Source: Chlorella sorokiniana | Taxonomy: Eukaryota; Chlorophyta; Trebouxiophyceae; Chlorellales; Chlorellaceae | Direction of reading: 5' to 3' | Assembly: GCA_025917655.1 (NCBI GenBank) | Contig: CP084614.1 | Coordinates: 1,178,001-1,242,000 of the forward strand | DNA: 64,000 bases | Part shown: one piece after another, positions 1 through 12,400 of the stretch | Layout of the letters: the number at the start of each line of letters is the position of its first letter | How positions within the stretch are numbered: the stretch's first letter is position 1 | The notes under the pieces: generated by a model | The model's database searches: none | Seen by the model: the letters and a program-made list of their open reading frames with translations, nothing else | What the model was told of the DNA's origin: nothing | Made by a program: the position numbers and the translations under genes

Positions 1-440
1 GGACCACGCGCGCCATCCTGCGCGACATCTCCGACGTGCTGATGGAGCGCGTGCCCCGCGGCTTCTGCATCAAGACGCTGCACGACGACCTGTCGCGGGT
101 GGGGCCTGCAGGGGCAGCGCTCGCCGGTGGCAGCGGGGGAAGGGCTGCACGCTCCCCAGGCGGCGGCCCTGCCCTGCCGCGCCCGTGCACCGTCCCGACC
201 CCAACCCTGCGCATGTCGTGCTTTACCGGGGCGTAGGTGCCAGGCGTGGAGTCTGTGGCCGACCTGCACGTGTGGTCCCTCACCCCCGGCATCCCGCTGC
301 TCTGCGCGCACGTGGGCGTGGCCGACGGCGCCGACCCCACCGATGTGCTGCACGCCCTCACGGCCCACTGCCGCTCCCTGGGCATCGAACACTCCACCAT
401 CCAGCTCATGTCCTGCGGTGCTGCTTGTGATGCCTGCTAG
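1..440 (+). CDS. CDF-family zinc transporter, C-terminal part (5' end outside window)
   Basis: Two exons are visible, 1-98 and 237-440, joined in phase 0 (CGG|gt at 99, ag|GTG at 237). The protein reads RDISDVLMERVPRGF, then VPGVESVADLHVWSLTPG, and ends HSTIQLM followed by a short Cys-rich tail. The RDIxxxLMExVPRG stretch, DLHVW and H-x-TIQ are hallmarks of the last membrane helix edge and the cytoplasmic metal-sensing domain of cation diffusion facilitators of the ZnT/MTP group, which export or sequester zinc by proton antiport. The membrane domain with the metal-site His/Asp residues lies upstream of the window, so metal specificity cannot be judged. A TGTAA signal follows at 675-679. Confidence 0.85.
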
Positions 441-827
441 CGCTGGCATGAGGCACACGGCACAGGAAGACGCGGGCGCGGCTGCACCCTCGTGAAAGCC
501 TCCTCAGCAACCTCTTGACTCTTGACTACGAAAAGGAACAAATCGAGCTTAACATTGTGTTCCTGCTTCCAACGCATGATCTTCTAGTACTGACTCTGAC
601 TGTATCGATCTGCTGCCCACCCGTCGCAAGCCTGTGCGTATGGGGTGGAGGCTGCGTGCCTGCCTAAGCGCAGCTGTAACCTATGGCCGCTGCCTGCGCT
701 AAGCCAGTTGTTGAACTGAGGTGAAGAAGCGTGAGGTGTAGCTGGCTCCAGCAGCGGTGGTCATCCCATGCCCTGGCTGCTCCTGCTGGGCCGGGCAGGT
801 GTGACCGCCCTGCTTGGCCCACTGTCG
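441..827. other. Convergent spacer, 3' UTRs of CDF and thioredoxin genes
   Basis: This 387-bp stretch between two stop codons is less GC-rich than its neighbours. It holds TGTAA at 675-679 on the + strand, a good candidate polyadenylation signal for the CDF gene. I see no gene in it. Confidence 0.6.
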
Positions 828-1663
828 TCAGCGGCAGAAGTACTGGAGGCGGTTGCGCAGGTCCTGGGCCGCCACCACGCCCTCTATGCGGTCCACGGGC
901 TGGCCTTCCTTGAACAGAATCAGCGTGGGCAGTGCTGCAGGAGTGGCAGGGGCAATGGGAAGCAAGGAGGCTGGGACAGCAAGGCAGGACTGGCAGTGGA
1001 CAGGCAGTGCAGCGAGTATTCCAAGAGCACATCCAGTGCACATCGCTGCCAGGTCAGGGGCCGCAGACCGGGCCCTGCGTCCCGCGCTGCTCCGCCTCGG
1101 CACCCACCCACCTCCGATGCGGAACTCGCTGGACACGGTGGGGTAGCGCTCCGTGTCCACCTTGACAAATCGGACCCGGCCGCGCAAGGAGGGGGCCACC
1201 TCGTCCAGGATGCCCCCATCATCTGGCAGGGCCTGCGGGAGTGCAGGCAGGGGGAAGCGGTTGATGCGGCAGGCAACTCAAGGTGCACAGGGTGGGCCAA
1301 CTTCGAGACCAATGGCCGTACATGTAGGCGATGCAGCCGCCAATGGAGCTGCGGGTGTTGCAGCTTGCAAACCCTGGCAGGGGAAGCACTCAGGTGCACG
1401 GGCGGTCAGGCTTGTGCCCACGACTTACCCGCACCACGTGGCGTAAAACTCGACAAGCACGGGCTCTTTGCTTTGATGAATCATGTCATGGAAGCTTCTG
1501 TACACCTTCTTCTGGGCAGCACGCACCGCTGCAGATGTCGCAGCTGCTGGACGGCGCGGCAAGCGGGGTGCCGCTGCTGCAGGGAGGGGAACGCGGCTGG
1601 GGGCCGCGACACCAAGGCTGTCCGTTTCTGTTGTAGGGTGTGACAGTATACAACGGATGCCAT
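828..1663 (-). CDS. TRXy: Plastid thioredoxin y
   Basis: Three exons on the minus strand: about 1663-1429, 1232-1112 and 934-828. Exon 1 gives a plastid transit peptide rich in A, R, P and S, then QKKVYRSFHDMIHQ, VLVEFYATWCG; exon 2 opens with PCQMM, completing the WCGPC redox site, then ILDEVAPSL and VKVDTERYP; exon 3 gives ALPTLILFKEGQPVDRIEG with the conserved cis-Pro and stops at 828. The order and wording match plant y-type thioredoxins, stromal reductants that supply peroxiredoxin and methionine sulfoxide reductase. The reading frame slips by one base just after CQMM at a run of five G (complement of 1212-1216); one more G restores ILDEVA at exactly family length. A second one-base slip is needed in the transit peptide to reach the ATG at 1663, so that start is tentative. 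Confidence 0.8.
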
Positions 1664-1932
1664 CGGCAGCGCGGCAATGGGGCTTGGGTGTGCGGTCGAT
1701 CTCGCTCCTGAGGACTGGGCGCGCAATTGAGGTTACGGCGGGTTGTTTGGATGTTTAAGATATGGTGTAGTATGCGATGCAAGGATAGGAAGCAATGAGT
1801 CACAGCCCCGAAACATCTGTTGTCATGGAATCGCGTGCACTACAGTTCAGTACGGCTGCAGCTGCAGCGCATTGTTTCTACCGTTTTCGGGGCTTCAAGG
1901 GGCGGAGGTACTCCTGATTGCGCTCAGAAACC

Positions 1933-4900
1933 ATGGCTACCACAGCGGGGCCTGCTCTGCGGGCCAAGCTGTTTGGAGGAAGCAGCGCGAGCACAAACGC
2001 TTCTGGCCTTGCCACTGCCGGCCAGCATGCATCCGAGGCACTCCGCCAGGCTACCGACAAGCTGGCCCGCGAGCAGGCCACGTCCGAGGCGCAGGTTAGC
2101 CTCTACCGCCAGAAGCTGGGCGAGGCGCAGCAGGCTGTTCGCAAGCTGGAGGAGGCCTACGTGATGCAGATCAACGCCAACGCAAGCCTGCAAGGCAAGC
2201 CTGCAGCGCAAGACAAGAGGGGCACAGCTGGCCTGTTTGACCACCCAAAGATCGAGCGCTGACCACTGGGATTTTGCCTCTTGTTGCAGCCAAGGTCAAG
2301 AGCGACTACGGGCTTCTGTCACAGCTCAGCACGGCCGTGACCTCCGCAACAAAGCAGTACAGAGAGCTGCAGAAGGCTCACGACCAGCTGACAGTTCTTC
2401 TGGACCGTGCGGAGCAGGAGCGCTCGGCACTTGCAACCGCCTTTGCCGGCAGGTCGAAGGTGCTGGCAGAGTTGGAGGCAAAGCTTAACGACAGCTGCCA
2501 GTACAGCAAGGGCCTGCAAGCTAAGTTAGATGACGCCGCAAAAACCTGCGATACTCTGGCAGGCGAGTTGAAGACAGTCAAGGCGGAGCTGCTGGGCCAG
2601 GTGGGTGCTGCCCAAGATGCTGTTTTGGAAGAGGTGGCAGTGCCTTCAGTGCATTGTCACGCATCCTTGCGTTTGAAGCAAGGAGCGCTAGCCGATGCGC
2701 TCCATCCTGTCTCGCCTCACTCCTACACGACCCTTCTGCAGGCTGAGGCACGCCAGGAGGCAGAGCTCATGGCTGAGAAGGTGGCGCGTGAGCTGACGGC
2801 TGTGCAGACCGAGAAGGCCACCCTGGCAGAGCAGCTCAACACCAGCACAGCTATGGTGGAAACCTTGACGGAGGAGCTTGGCCGCCAGAGCACCAAGCTG
2901 GCCGTGGTGGAGGAAGCCAAGGTGGGTGCACAAGTGGCGACGTTTGTGCACGCAGCAACCTGCCAGAAAGACTCACATCTTTTCGAAAAATGCACACTGC
3001 AGGCAGCACTTGAAGCTGCCATTCACGAGCGTGAGGCAGAGGCACAGCAATTGGCGGAACAGCTGACCCAGGCTATGGCAGCAGCAAAGAAGGCTGAGGT
3101 GAGCAGTGCTGCATTCAAGAAGTGCTTGCTTGCCAGCCCTGATGCTTGAAATGCTGCATGACATTTACTTGCTCTACTCCATTGCACTGTGGGTGACAAC
3201 CAGGCACTGCCCCCCATGCAGGAAGAGCATGCTGCAGCCCTGGAAGACAGGACTGCGAGTCTGCAAACGCTCAGCACCCAACACGCATCCGAGCTGGAGG
3301 TCAAGCTGGAGCAGCTGAAATGCATCACAGAGGCAAAGGTGGATGAGCAAGCTTGGGCTTGTCTCCAAGGATTTACATGTTTGCCCCTTTATCGTGCCGC
3401 CTACCGCTCACACTGTGCATGGCTCAGGAGGGGATGGCTCGGGAGCTTGCGGACAGAGCTGAGGCACTGGATCGGAGCAGGGCTGAGCTTGCAGAGCTGC
3501 AGGAGGCAGCCAGAGACACTCAGGTGAACTCGCCCAAAGGCAGAGTGTCCAGTGGTTTGGCTCAGCTGCCATTTTCCACTGCCACTGCCTTGTCAATTGA
3601 TATGTCGCAATGTGCAGGCCGCTCAGGCAACCAAAGTGGCGGAGCTGTCTGCTCAGCTGGAAGCTGCTGCCCAGCAACACAGCAGGGATCTCAAGGCGCT
3701 GAAGGAGAAGCACCGCCGGCAGCAGGAGGCGGAGACTGAGCGCATGGCCAAGGTCGGCAGGGGATGGGTGGGATTCGGTTGTGTTGCCAATCAGAAATGA
3801 TGGCTATGCTTCTGTTTTTCCCAGTGCAGAAGCTGGAGGTCACCATGCAGAGCATGGGTCAGGTCAAGGCCGAGCTGGAGGCGGAGCGGTCCAAGGCGAC
3901 GGTGGCTGTGGGCGACACGGAACTGGTGAGGCTGACACCAGACAGCACATAGTAACAACAGCACTCTGCAGTCCTTCTTTTCAGAGACATGATGCTTTGT
4001 ATCTGCCTCCCTCGCAGCTGAAGAAGCAGCTTGCAGAGCTCCTGGCTGCAAAGGAAGAGGTGCGTGCTGTGCTGGTGAGACTCCTGGTTCTTGACAGCAG
4101 TTCAGATCATGCCTTCAACCATCTCTTGCAGATGACAACCACCCAAGCAGAAGCCTCCGAGCGTTTTGCCAAGGAGCGTGCTGAGCTGGAGGCACGTGTC
4201 ATGGAGCAGGAGCGCCTGCTGGAAGAGGAGAGGCGCCAGGCAGCAAAGTCTGCTGAGCAGGAGAGGCGCATTGCAGAGGCGCTTGCCATGGCAGAGGAGG
4301 CCAGGAACACGGCCATGGAGACTGCTGCCAAGGTGGTTGCATTTTCTCAAGCGCTGCCGGCGCATGATGATGCCTGCCGGATTGAAGTTTACCCACCATG
4401 GCTGCACTGACCCTGCAGCGCGCAACTGAACTGGAGGAGCTGGCGACTCAGACCAAGGCTAAGGAGGATGCTCTCAGCAAGCTGGACAAGGAGAACGGCG
4501 CAAACCTGCTCAAGTGAGGAGAGCTGCTATGCTTGCTCGACTCCTGTCTGTTTCCCTGCTGCTTCTGCACAAAAGCAGACGTGCTGCCATACTCTTGCAA
4601 GCAGGCTTGACAGCCTGAACGAGAGCCTGCGCAACTGGCAGACCAAGGTAGAGTGGCTGGAGACGCAAAATCTGCGCCTCAACACGTCCCTGAAGGTGGG
4701 TATGGCATCCTGACCTCCTTCTCGCGCACACTTGCTTGTGATGCAAAATCGAGGCAGACCATGTGACATGACAGGCCCAGATTGAGTCAGTGTAGTGTGT
4801 GTCTGCAGGAGAAGGAGCTGCGTATCACAGAGCAGGAGGAGGCGTTGCATGGAGCATCGCAGCGCATCCAGGAGCTGGATGCCGACCTGGCCAGGAAGCG

Positions 4901-6374
4901 CGACTTCCTTGCGGGCATCTCCACGGTGGGCGGCAAGCCTGCAGAAGCGATAAACACTGGCAGGAGGACTGCCTTCACAAACTGATCCCCATGGTGCTCT
5001 ATGCCAACTTGCAAGCTATCTGTTGATTCCATCGCGGAGCAGGTGGCTGGCCTGGAGGCGGGCAAGGCAGATGCCGAGGAAGAGCCCAGGGGCCGACCGG
5101 CGGAGGAGGTGCAGCCTGGTGACAGGACTGCGCCCACCCGCTCGCACAGGAGTACGAAGAGAGTTTCCATCAAGGTGAGGTGCAGCTGCTGCACTCATGA
5201 TGCAGGCCTCGGGACATGATGCAGGCCTGAGTGTTTGGAGATGAATGACGCTATCTGACATTGGGCCCCTCATTCAACCGGCAGGAGCCTGGCGACCTTA
5301 CCGCCACCAGCGAGGACGAGAGATCCAGCGGGGGGAAGAGGAGGAGGTGGCCAACCCGCACCAGGCCCTGGTCCCTGCCGGCGCTGCTGCCAAGAAGTGA
5401 GGCTTCAAGGCACGGGGCATCACTCCATTCCTACCTCTGTTGTGAGCACGCTCCCGGTCTGCTTTATGCAGGCCTGCCAGGCGCCGCTCCAACCGCAGTG
5501 CCAGCCAGCGCCCTGCGGCTGTGCCCATCATCACCGAGGTGGACAGCGGGGACGAGGCGCAGGAGCCTGGCGCTGATCGCCAGCCCTCACAGCCCCAGAT
5601 GCGCCGTGCAATGGCAGCGCCGGCATCAGCACCTGCCCAGCACGAGGGGGAAGAGGAGGAGGAGCGCCAGGTGCGCTTTGACCAGCACCAGCGCACACCA
5701 CCTTCAAGCTTCATGCTCTGGCAACCCGCAACCCCTGACGATCTGTTCTGGCTAATCGCGTCCTGCAGGCGCGGGGCCGCAAGCGCAGCGGGCGCATGAC
5801 CTCCAGCATTCTTGGCGGTGGCACAAAGAAGCCGCGCGGTGGCCCAACAATGAGCGGCATGCGCAGCATGCAGGCAAGGCCGGGTAATGTGGGTGCTTGG
5901 TATCATTTATTATTACAAGGTGTTTGACGACCCCCGTTGCAGACCACCAGCCAGGCAGTGAGCGGTGAGGTCAGCAGGAAGCGGAGCGGCAAGGCCACCG
6001 CCACCTCAGGTGGGCTCTGGCAGGGGCTCACCAGCAGCAGCATCTCTCCTGCCAGCACCCGCTCGCTGCACCTGGTTTCCAAGGCGCTAACTTCTGACAT
6101 GCTGCATTTCCATAGCAGGCCCCCAGCGTAAGCAGATGGGGGCAACAACTATGGCGGGCTGGTGATGAAGGCCAAGAAGAAGCCGGCAGCAACGGGGCCG
6201 GGGCCGCCATGAACGTGGGTGGCTCGCCGGCCGTGCGAAAGCTTCACAAACCATGGACTACTTGTGACTTTGTCGTTGTTCACACTGATCCATTGCTCCC
6301 TCCTTCTGCAGCTCTTTGGCCAGGAGATCTTTGGCAACTTTGGTGGCTACGGCTTTGACAACATCAGCCCCTGA
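1933..6374 (+). CDS. Long coiled-coil protein, candidate ZYP1-like synaptonemal complex transverse filament
   Basis: About 20 exons encode roughly 870 residues. The start is the ATG at 1933. Exons include 1933-2194, 2290-2600, 2742-2921, 3003-3098, 3222-3338, 3428-3523, 3618-3752, 3830-3925, 4018-4059, 4132-4332, 4419-4513, 4605-4695, 4809-4925, 5285-5396, 5472-5670, 5769-5873, 5943-6009, 6119-6232 and 6312-6374. Nearly all of residues 30-650 is heptad coiled coil, followed by an acidic then basic tail (KKPARRRSNRS, SGDEAQEPG, GTKKPRGG) and the end FGNFGGYGFDNISP. Length, one central rod and a basic tail closing in a short aromatic motif resemble plant ZYP1; rod sequence alone is weak evidence, so other coiled-coil families remain possible. 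Two introns have GC donors (2195, 5874). Exons near 5040-5174 and 6119-6232 do not join cleanly and probably contain missing bases. Confidence 0.5.
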
Positions 6375-6485
6375 GAGCGATGTGCAACCGGGCATGGCCT
6401 GCGCATGACGGCAACATGCCCAGTCTTGACTGGATGGCGAACATGATGTCTGGCCTGACACAGACTGCCTTGAAAGCAAGCAAGT

Positions 6486-9400
6486 TCAAAAAATGCAAGT
6501 GGGAAATCTGGCATGCATGAAAAGGTTTTGTAACGACTGCGATGTGATGTCAAGCAAGGGAGATTGAATCGTTGACATGCTACTGAGGGCCGCGCCGCGA
6601 CCGCCCTGCCTGCCACCACCATTCCTGCCATTGCTCCGGCCCCGCCCCCAGCTGCCTCCCTCGCCCGGATGGCCTGCACGGCCACGCCCGCACCCGCCGC
6701 GCCCGCCCTCTGCAGGCAGCGGCTGCCCGGTGTGGCTGCGCTTGACGCCCTGCTGGTGCGTCCCACGCCCGCCATGGACGCCGCCCTGATGCTGCGGGTA
6801 GCCCCTGCCGCCGATGTGGTTGCTCTGATGCGGTGGCCGCTGCGGCGGCGGCTGGTACAGCTGGCCACGGCCGCCACGGCCGCGCCCACCAGCCAACCCT
6901 GGCGGCGGCGGCGACGCTGCGGCGTAGCTGCTGCTGTACTGGCCGCGACCGCCAGCGCGGCCGCCCCATAGCGGCCAACAATGGGGCTTGGCCCTCCGTA
7001 GCGCCCCCTGCCAAAGCGGGCCCCAGCCGGGGGGGCCGCCGTAGCGCCCCCGCCCCCGCCCGCCGCCGCCGCCAAAGCCCGCCATGGGCGCGGAGCCGAG
7101 TGCTGCGGAGGGCGGTGCGTATGACGTTCCCAGCAGCACGTCCCCTCTAGTCGCCGCCTCGCTTTCGTTGAGGAAGAGCTGCGCGGCAGCAGCCAGCGCC
7201 TGCTCCAGCCCCGCGGGCAGCGGCTCCTGCGGGTGGCGCACGCGCGCGGCAAAGGCCTGGGCCAGCCGCGTGCGCAGGCACATCAAGTGGGCCACCGCGG
7301 GCAGCGGCACACGGAAGCGCAGCCAGCGGTCCACCACCAGCAGCGCGGTGCTGGCCTCCAGGCGGCCTGGGGGCGTAGAGGCGGGGTGGGGGAAGGCCGT
7401 GAGCATGCGCACATGGGCTGCTAGGCAGTCAAGAGCACGGGTCAGAGCATGGCTGCAGAGGGCCGCAGCACAGAGCCGCAGCATGGCTGATGAGGGCCGA
7501 GGGCCTCCCCCCGCCTTTCAAAGAGCACGTGCCTGATGGCCCCGGCAGGTCACCCCGCTGCCCGTCGGTGATGCGGACGCCGCCCATCGCACTGGCCACG
7601 CCCTCCTCCCCCCGCCCTCCTCCTCCTCCTCCTCCTCCTCCGCGATGTACACATGCGCCGCCACCAGCAGCAGCGGGTGCGGGTGCATGGCGGTGCAGGT
7701 CTTCACGTCTGCGCCGGGGAGAAACGTGCGGTTGGTTCATTCTCACACAAATCTTGGGAAATCATGACACGTGGGACATGCCGCCCCGCAAGTCATGCTG
7801 CCCTTCCCACACTCATGTCGGCGCTGCCTGCGACTGACGCCGTCACGCCTGCGCCTGCTCACAAAGGAAGGAGTCTCCCGCGTGATCTCATCAAAGAACA
7901 GCAGGGCCGCAAACTCGGGCTCGCCCTCGGCCGCAGCCGGAACCTCCAGCCTGCACCGGGCGGGGGGAGGAAAGAAACGGGCAGGCTGAGCCCCGAGTGA
8001 CCACGTGCCACACAGCCCTCCTCCCCAGGGGGTGGACGGCATCCGCTGCACGGCTGACTGGGCCGTTGCAGCGAGGGCAGCGCAGGCGGGATCCCGCGCC
8101 CAGCCCCGCGCCCAGCACGGCGCACTTGGCGTTGATGGAGGCGGGGTGGATGCGGACGCGCTCGTCGCGCCGAGTGAGCACCGCCGTCTTCGCTTTGCGG
8201 TCGTTGGGCGGCAGCGGCAGCACGCGCCCGATGTGCGGGTAGAAGCCGCAGGCCTGCAGTGGGGCGGTGGTGTGTGTGTGTGTGTGTGTGTGGGGGGAGT
8301 CTTCTCTGTCATGCTGCCACAGGCGTGAGAGAATGAACCGGCAGCGAGGCGTGTGCCGCCGGCTACCCACAGTCGCGCATTCGCCCCAGCACACGCACTC
8401 ACCAGCACCGCGCGCACGAGGTCTGAGCGCTGGGCGTGGGCGGAGGCCGCCTCCAGGGAGGGCACGAAGCCGCGGGACACCAGCTCCCCAGCAGCTGCTG
8501 CCTCATGCCGTCCAGCATGGACATGGTGGCGGGGAGAGGAAGCTGTGGGAGCAGAAGCCGCGGTCAGAGCCGCGCTGGAGGGGGGAGAAAGGGGGAGGGG
8601 TTGTTTGCATGCGGGGGTTGTATTGGAGGAGCGACGGGTGGGCAGGTAGTGCTGCCCCAAGGTGGCAGCGGGACATGAGGCTGTCCCAGCAGCCTGGGCG
8701 GCTGTGGCTGGCCGCCCAGAGCCGGGGATAAGAGGCGCCTCACCGCCGCTGCCCCCTTCCACTGGTTGAAGGCCCTGATGGTAGCCAGGTGGTCGGAGGC
8801 GCCGCCCGCATCGGACGACAGGCGCGCGCGGGTCAGCGCCGCCGCCTGCCGCGCGTCAGCCGCGGCGGGCAGCACCCAGGGGTCTCTGCGGGGCGGGAGG
8901 CAGGCTGGATGGACCCCTCAACGTCCCCATACTTGGTCCCTTCAGCAACACAGCACCAGCAAAGGGCCCGCGCTGCCATCCCCTGGGATGATGCAGCGGC
9001 AGCGGCAGCCTTTGGCAGCAAGGTGGGAGGCTGACCAGACATACAGACCATGCGCCAAACCCTCACAACCTGGAACTGCATGCACCCCTCCCCCAGCAAC
9101 ACCCACCCTCACCCACCTGTAGGCCATGCAGCAGGCCACCGTCAGCACTGGGTCCAGGCAGGAGAAGAGGCAGGCGTAGAGCAGCATCTTGCCCAGCGCA
9201 GGGGGCAGCGGCAGCGCCGCCAGGTGCCGCCCAGGCTGGTCAGGTGCTCCCGCTCATCCAGCGCCCCAATGTCCTCCAGCAGCTGAACACGATTGCAAGG
9301 GGGAAACCGCGGTGACGCAGGGCAGGGCGGCACCTGACCGACTGCATTCTGCCGCCGCCCTTGCTGCCCTTCTGAGAGGCGTGCGAGCAACGCCCGCTGA

Positions 9401-12400
9401 CCGCACACTCGAGCCCCTCCCACCCCCGGCCCCCTCCCACCTGTATCGCGCTGGCCACTGCCTGCTGCAGCGGCGGCTCCACAGCCTTGCCCAGGAAGTC
9501 GGCAATGGAGATGGCGGGGCGGCCGGGGCCTTCCAGCAGCTTGACCTGGCAGGGAGGGGGTGTGGTGGGAATTAGGCGGGCATGTCAAGACCGCGTGCAA
9601 GCCAGTGCCGGCAGCCGCCACGGCCGGCTTTCTTGGGCAGCCTGCTGCCTGTTCATGTGCACCCCTCGCATGTCAGCAGCAGGCAGTGCGTTCAGCAGGG
9701 CTGCGCGGCGCGGCCAGCCCCGCCTGCAGGCACATCTCGTCCAGCGGCGAGCGCCGCAGCTCCGGCAGCTGGAAGTCGGCCAGGGCCTCGGAACGCTGGC
9801 GCGAGTAGAGGTGGAAGCACACGCCGGGCTGCAGGCAGGCGCATGCGTGTTAGGGGAAGCAGGGGAGTGGAAGCGGGGAGAAGCCGGCAAGAAGCAGTCG
9901 GTCAGGGGAGCAGAGAAGCAGAGGCTCCGGCCCCGAGCCCGGGCAGTGCAGCTGGTGGCGGCAGGCGGGCGGCGGACAGCGGGGGCCCACTTGGCAGCGC
10001 CCGCGCGGCCTCGCCGCTGCCGCTCCGACGCGCGGCTGATCCAGGCAGACTGCAGGGAGCAGGAGGGAGTGGGCGTGGGGGTAGGGGCGGCGGGGTGGGG
10101 GTCTTGCAGGGGCCGTGAGGAGCAGTGAGCGGCCGACAGCGATAGCCAGCAGTGCCACGGTGCTCCCCAGCCCTGTACACATCCGTCCCACAGCTGAGCT
10201 TCCGAGCTCCGATCGTGAGCGTGCCCCCCCCCATCTCCCCCTCAACACACACACACCATGAGCGTGGACACATTGGTGTACGGGTCGTAGCTCTTCTCCT
10301 TGAGCCGCCCGCTGTTGATCACCACCACCACATCGTCAATAGTGATGGCAGTCTCGGCTGCGGTGCAAGTGTTGGGGGCGATGCAGGGGGCGCGACAGGC
10401 GGCGTGTGAAGGAGCGGCCTACCAGAGCAGCGGTGCAAGTGTTGGGGGCATCCTTAGAGGGCGGGTGCGAGTGGGCAGGGCGGGGACGGTCCAGCCAGCA
10501 AGGGGGCACGCAGCAGCGATAGGAAAGTGCCGAGCGGCGCTCTCCGTGGCTCGCCCACCGATGTTGGTGGCCATCACGATCTTGCGCACCCCCGCCGGCG
10601 GCCGCACAAACACGCGGCGCTGCTCTGCAGGGGCCACCATGGAGTGCAGCGGCAGCAGCTGGTACCTGCATGGGGGCGGGGAGCGGGACAGCGGGACAGC
10701 GGGACAGGTGAGCAGGACCTTTCAGTCTGCTGGGAGCAGCACAATGTGCCTGTCCCGCCGCCTCCAGGCCGCCATCCACCTGCTGGCCCCCTCGGCCCAC
10801 CTGCCGCTGCCAAAGGCGGGGCTGCCCTCCAGCCGCTCCTTCAGCCGCACGATCTCGTCCCACCCCGGCAGGAAGATAAGCACAGCACCCATGATCTGTG
10901 GCCCCTGCGCCGCCGCCGCATCGCCGCCGTCCGCCTTCTTGAAGGCACCCTCCTGCGGCGGCACAGCAGCAGAAGGCTCGCAGATGCGCTTTGCAGCGCC
11001 GCCCCAGACGGAAGCCGCGAGCCAGAGGCCGCCCAGTCGACCCGGGAACAGCACCCAGTCGCGTGACGGGCGGCGCATGCCACCGTCCCGCACCGTACCT
11101 CGCATATGTACTGCAGCAGGCTTTCGATCAGGCCCAGGTCCACCTCGTCGGCGTCGGTCTGCGCCTGGTAGTGGCTCAGCGCCAGCGCAGCACCCGCCAG
11201 CTCCTCCGCAGCCAGCGCCTGGCGGGGGGGGCGCGGGGAACATGCGGGGTGAGGCCTTGCTGCGGCCGTGGCCAGGAGGTGCCTGCAGCTGCAACGCTCG
11301 CGTGCTTCGCAAGCCCAGGTGCACACACCACACAGTTGACTAAACTACAACCACCAGAACAATCCATGCCGCCTTCCCACAGCACCCACCTGCTCCCTGT
11401 ACTCGTCCAGCACCTCCAGCACAGCGGCGTGGCCGTACAGCTGCGCCAGGTCCCGCGCGCTGTGGCCGGCCCCGGCAGCGTCAGGGCGGGGTCGGCGCCG
11501 TTGGAGAGCAGGGCGGAGACGACGTCGGCGCGGCCGTGCACCGCCGCCGCCATCAGCGCCGTGGCTCCCTTCTCTGCGACCGGCACAACGGTCGACGCAT
11601 GGAAGCGGGGCAGCCAAGCGCAGCGCCCCGATGCACCAGGCGCGGCAGAACACGGTGCAAGCGCAGCAGAACAGGCCAGCCGCAGCCTGAGCGCCCCGTC
11701 CGACGCCTCACCCGAGTGCTGCACGTTGACGGCCGGCGCTCCCGCCGCCATGTCATCCGCCCCTGCCGCCCCCCGTCACCTCCAGCAGCCTCTCAAAAGC
11801 TTCGTCTGGGGAAGCAAACAAAGAGAAGAGCGGGACCGGTGGCGGCGCCGTCAGCACAACCCAGGCAGGGCATGGAATGGGAAGCGGAGTCCCAGGGCGG
11901 TCGGCAGACCCGAGCAGCTATCGCCGCTCGCAGCGCACGCGCACCCCCCGCCCCCACCCCCCAAGCCCCACACTGAGCGGAGCCCCTGGCGCTCCTCCCA
12001 CCTGTGCCCTGAGTGAAGGCCGCCTCTATGGCCGCCTCCACCTGCCCCCGCTCCTCCGCCGACAGCCTGGCCCGCGCCGCGCCGCCGCCGCCGCTGCCCC
12101 CGTCAAGCCGCCAATCCGGCGCACCGCCGCCTCCTGCGCCATTAGGGGGACGCCGGCAAGCCTGAGCCCCAGTGATGTCCCTGGTTGCCGGCCAGAACGC
12201 AGCGGCTTGCAGCGGTTTGCCCGGATGCTCTGCGCCCTTTTCTTTAAGTGGCGTCGCGCCCTCCAGGCCCCCTGCAGGCCCCCCCCAGCCGCTCCCCTGC
12301 ACCGCCCCACCTGGTAGCCCGTCAGCTGCAGCACGTGCTCCAGGTAAAAGTCCTCCACGGGGTGCGTGAACCCCGGCACCCGCACCACCGGGCACCCGCC

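Noticed and set aside
828-1663. Programmed ribosomal frameshift at the G run after the thioredoxin WCGPC
   Set aside because: The same one-base shortfall appears in many unrelated genes without a shared slippery motif or downstream structure; sequence error is simpler.
6577-7150. Plus-strand Pro/Arg-rich open frames
   Set aside because: They are antisense shadows of the Gly/Arg-rich helicase tail.
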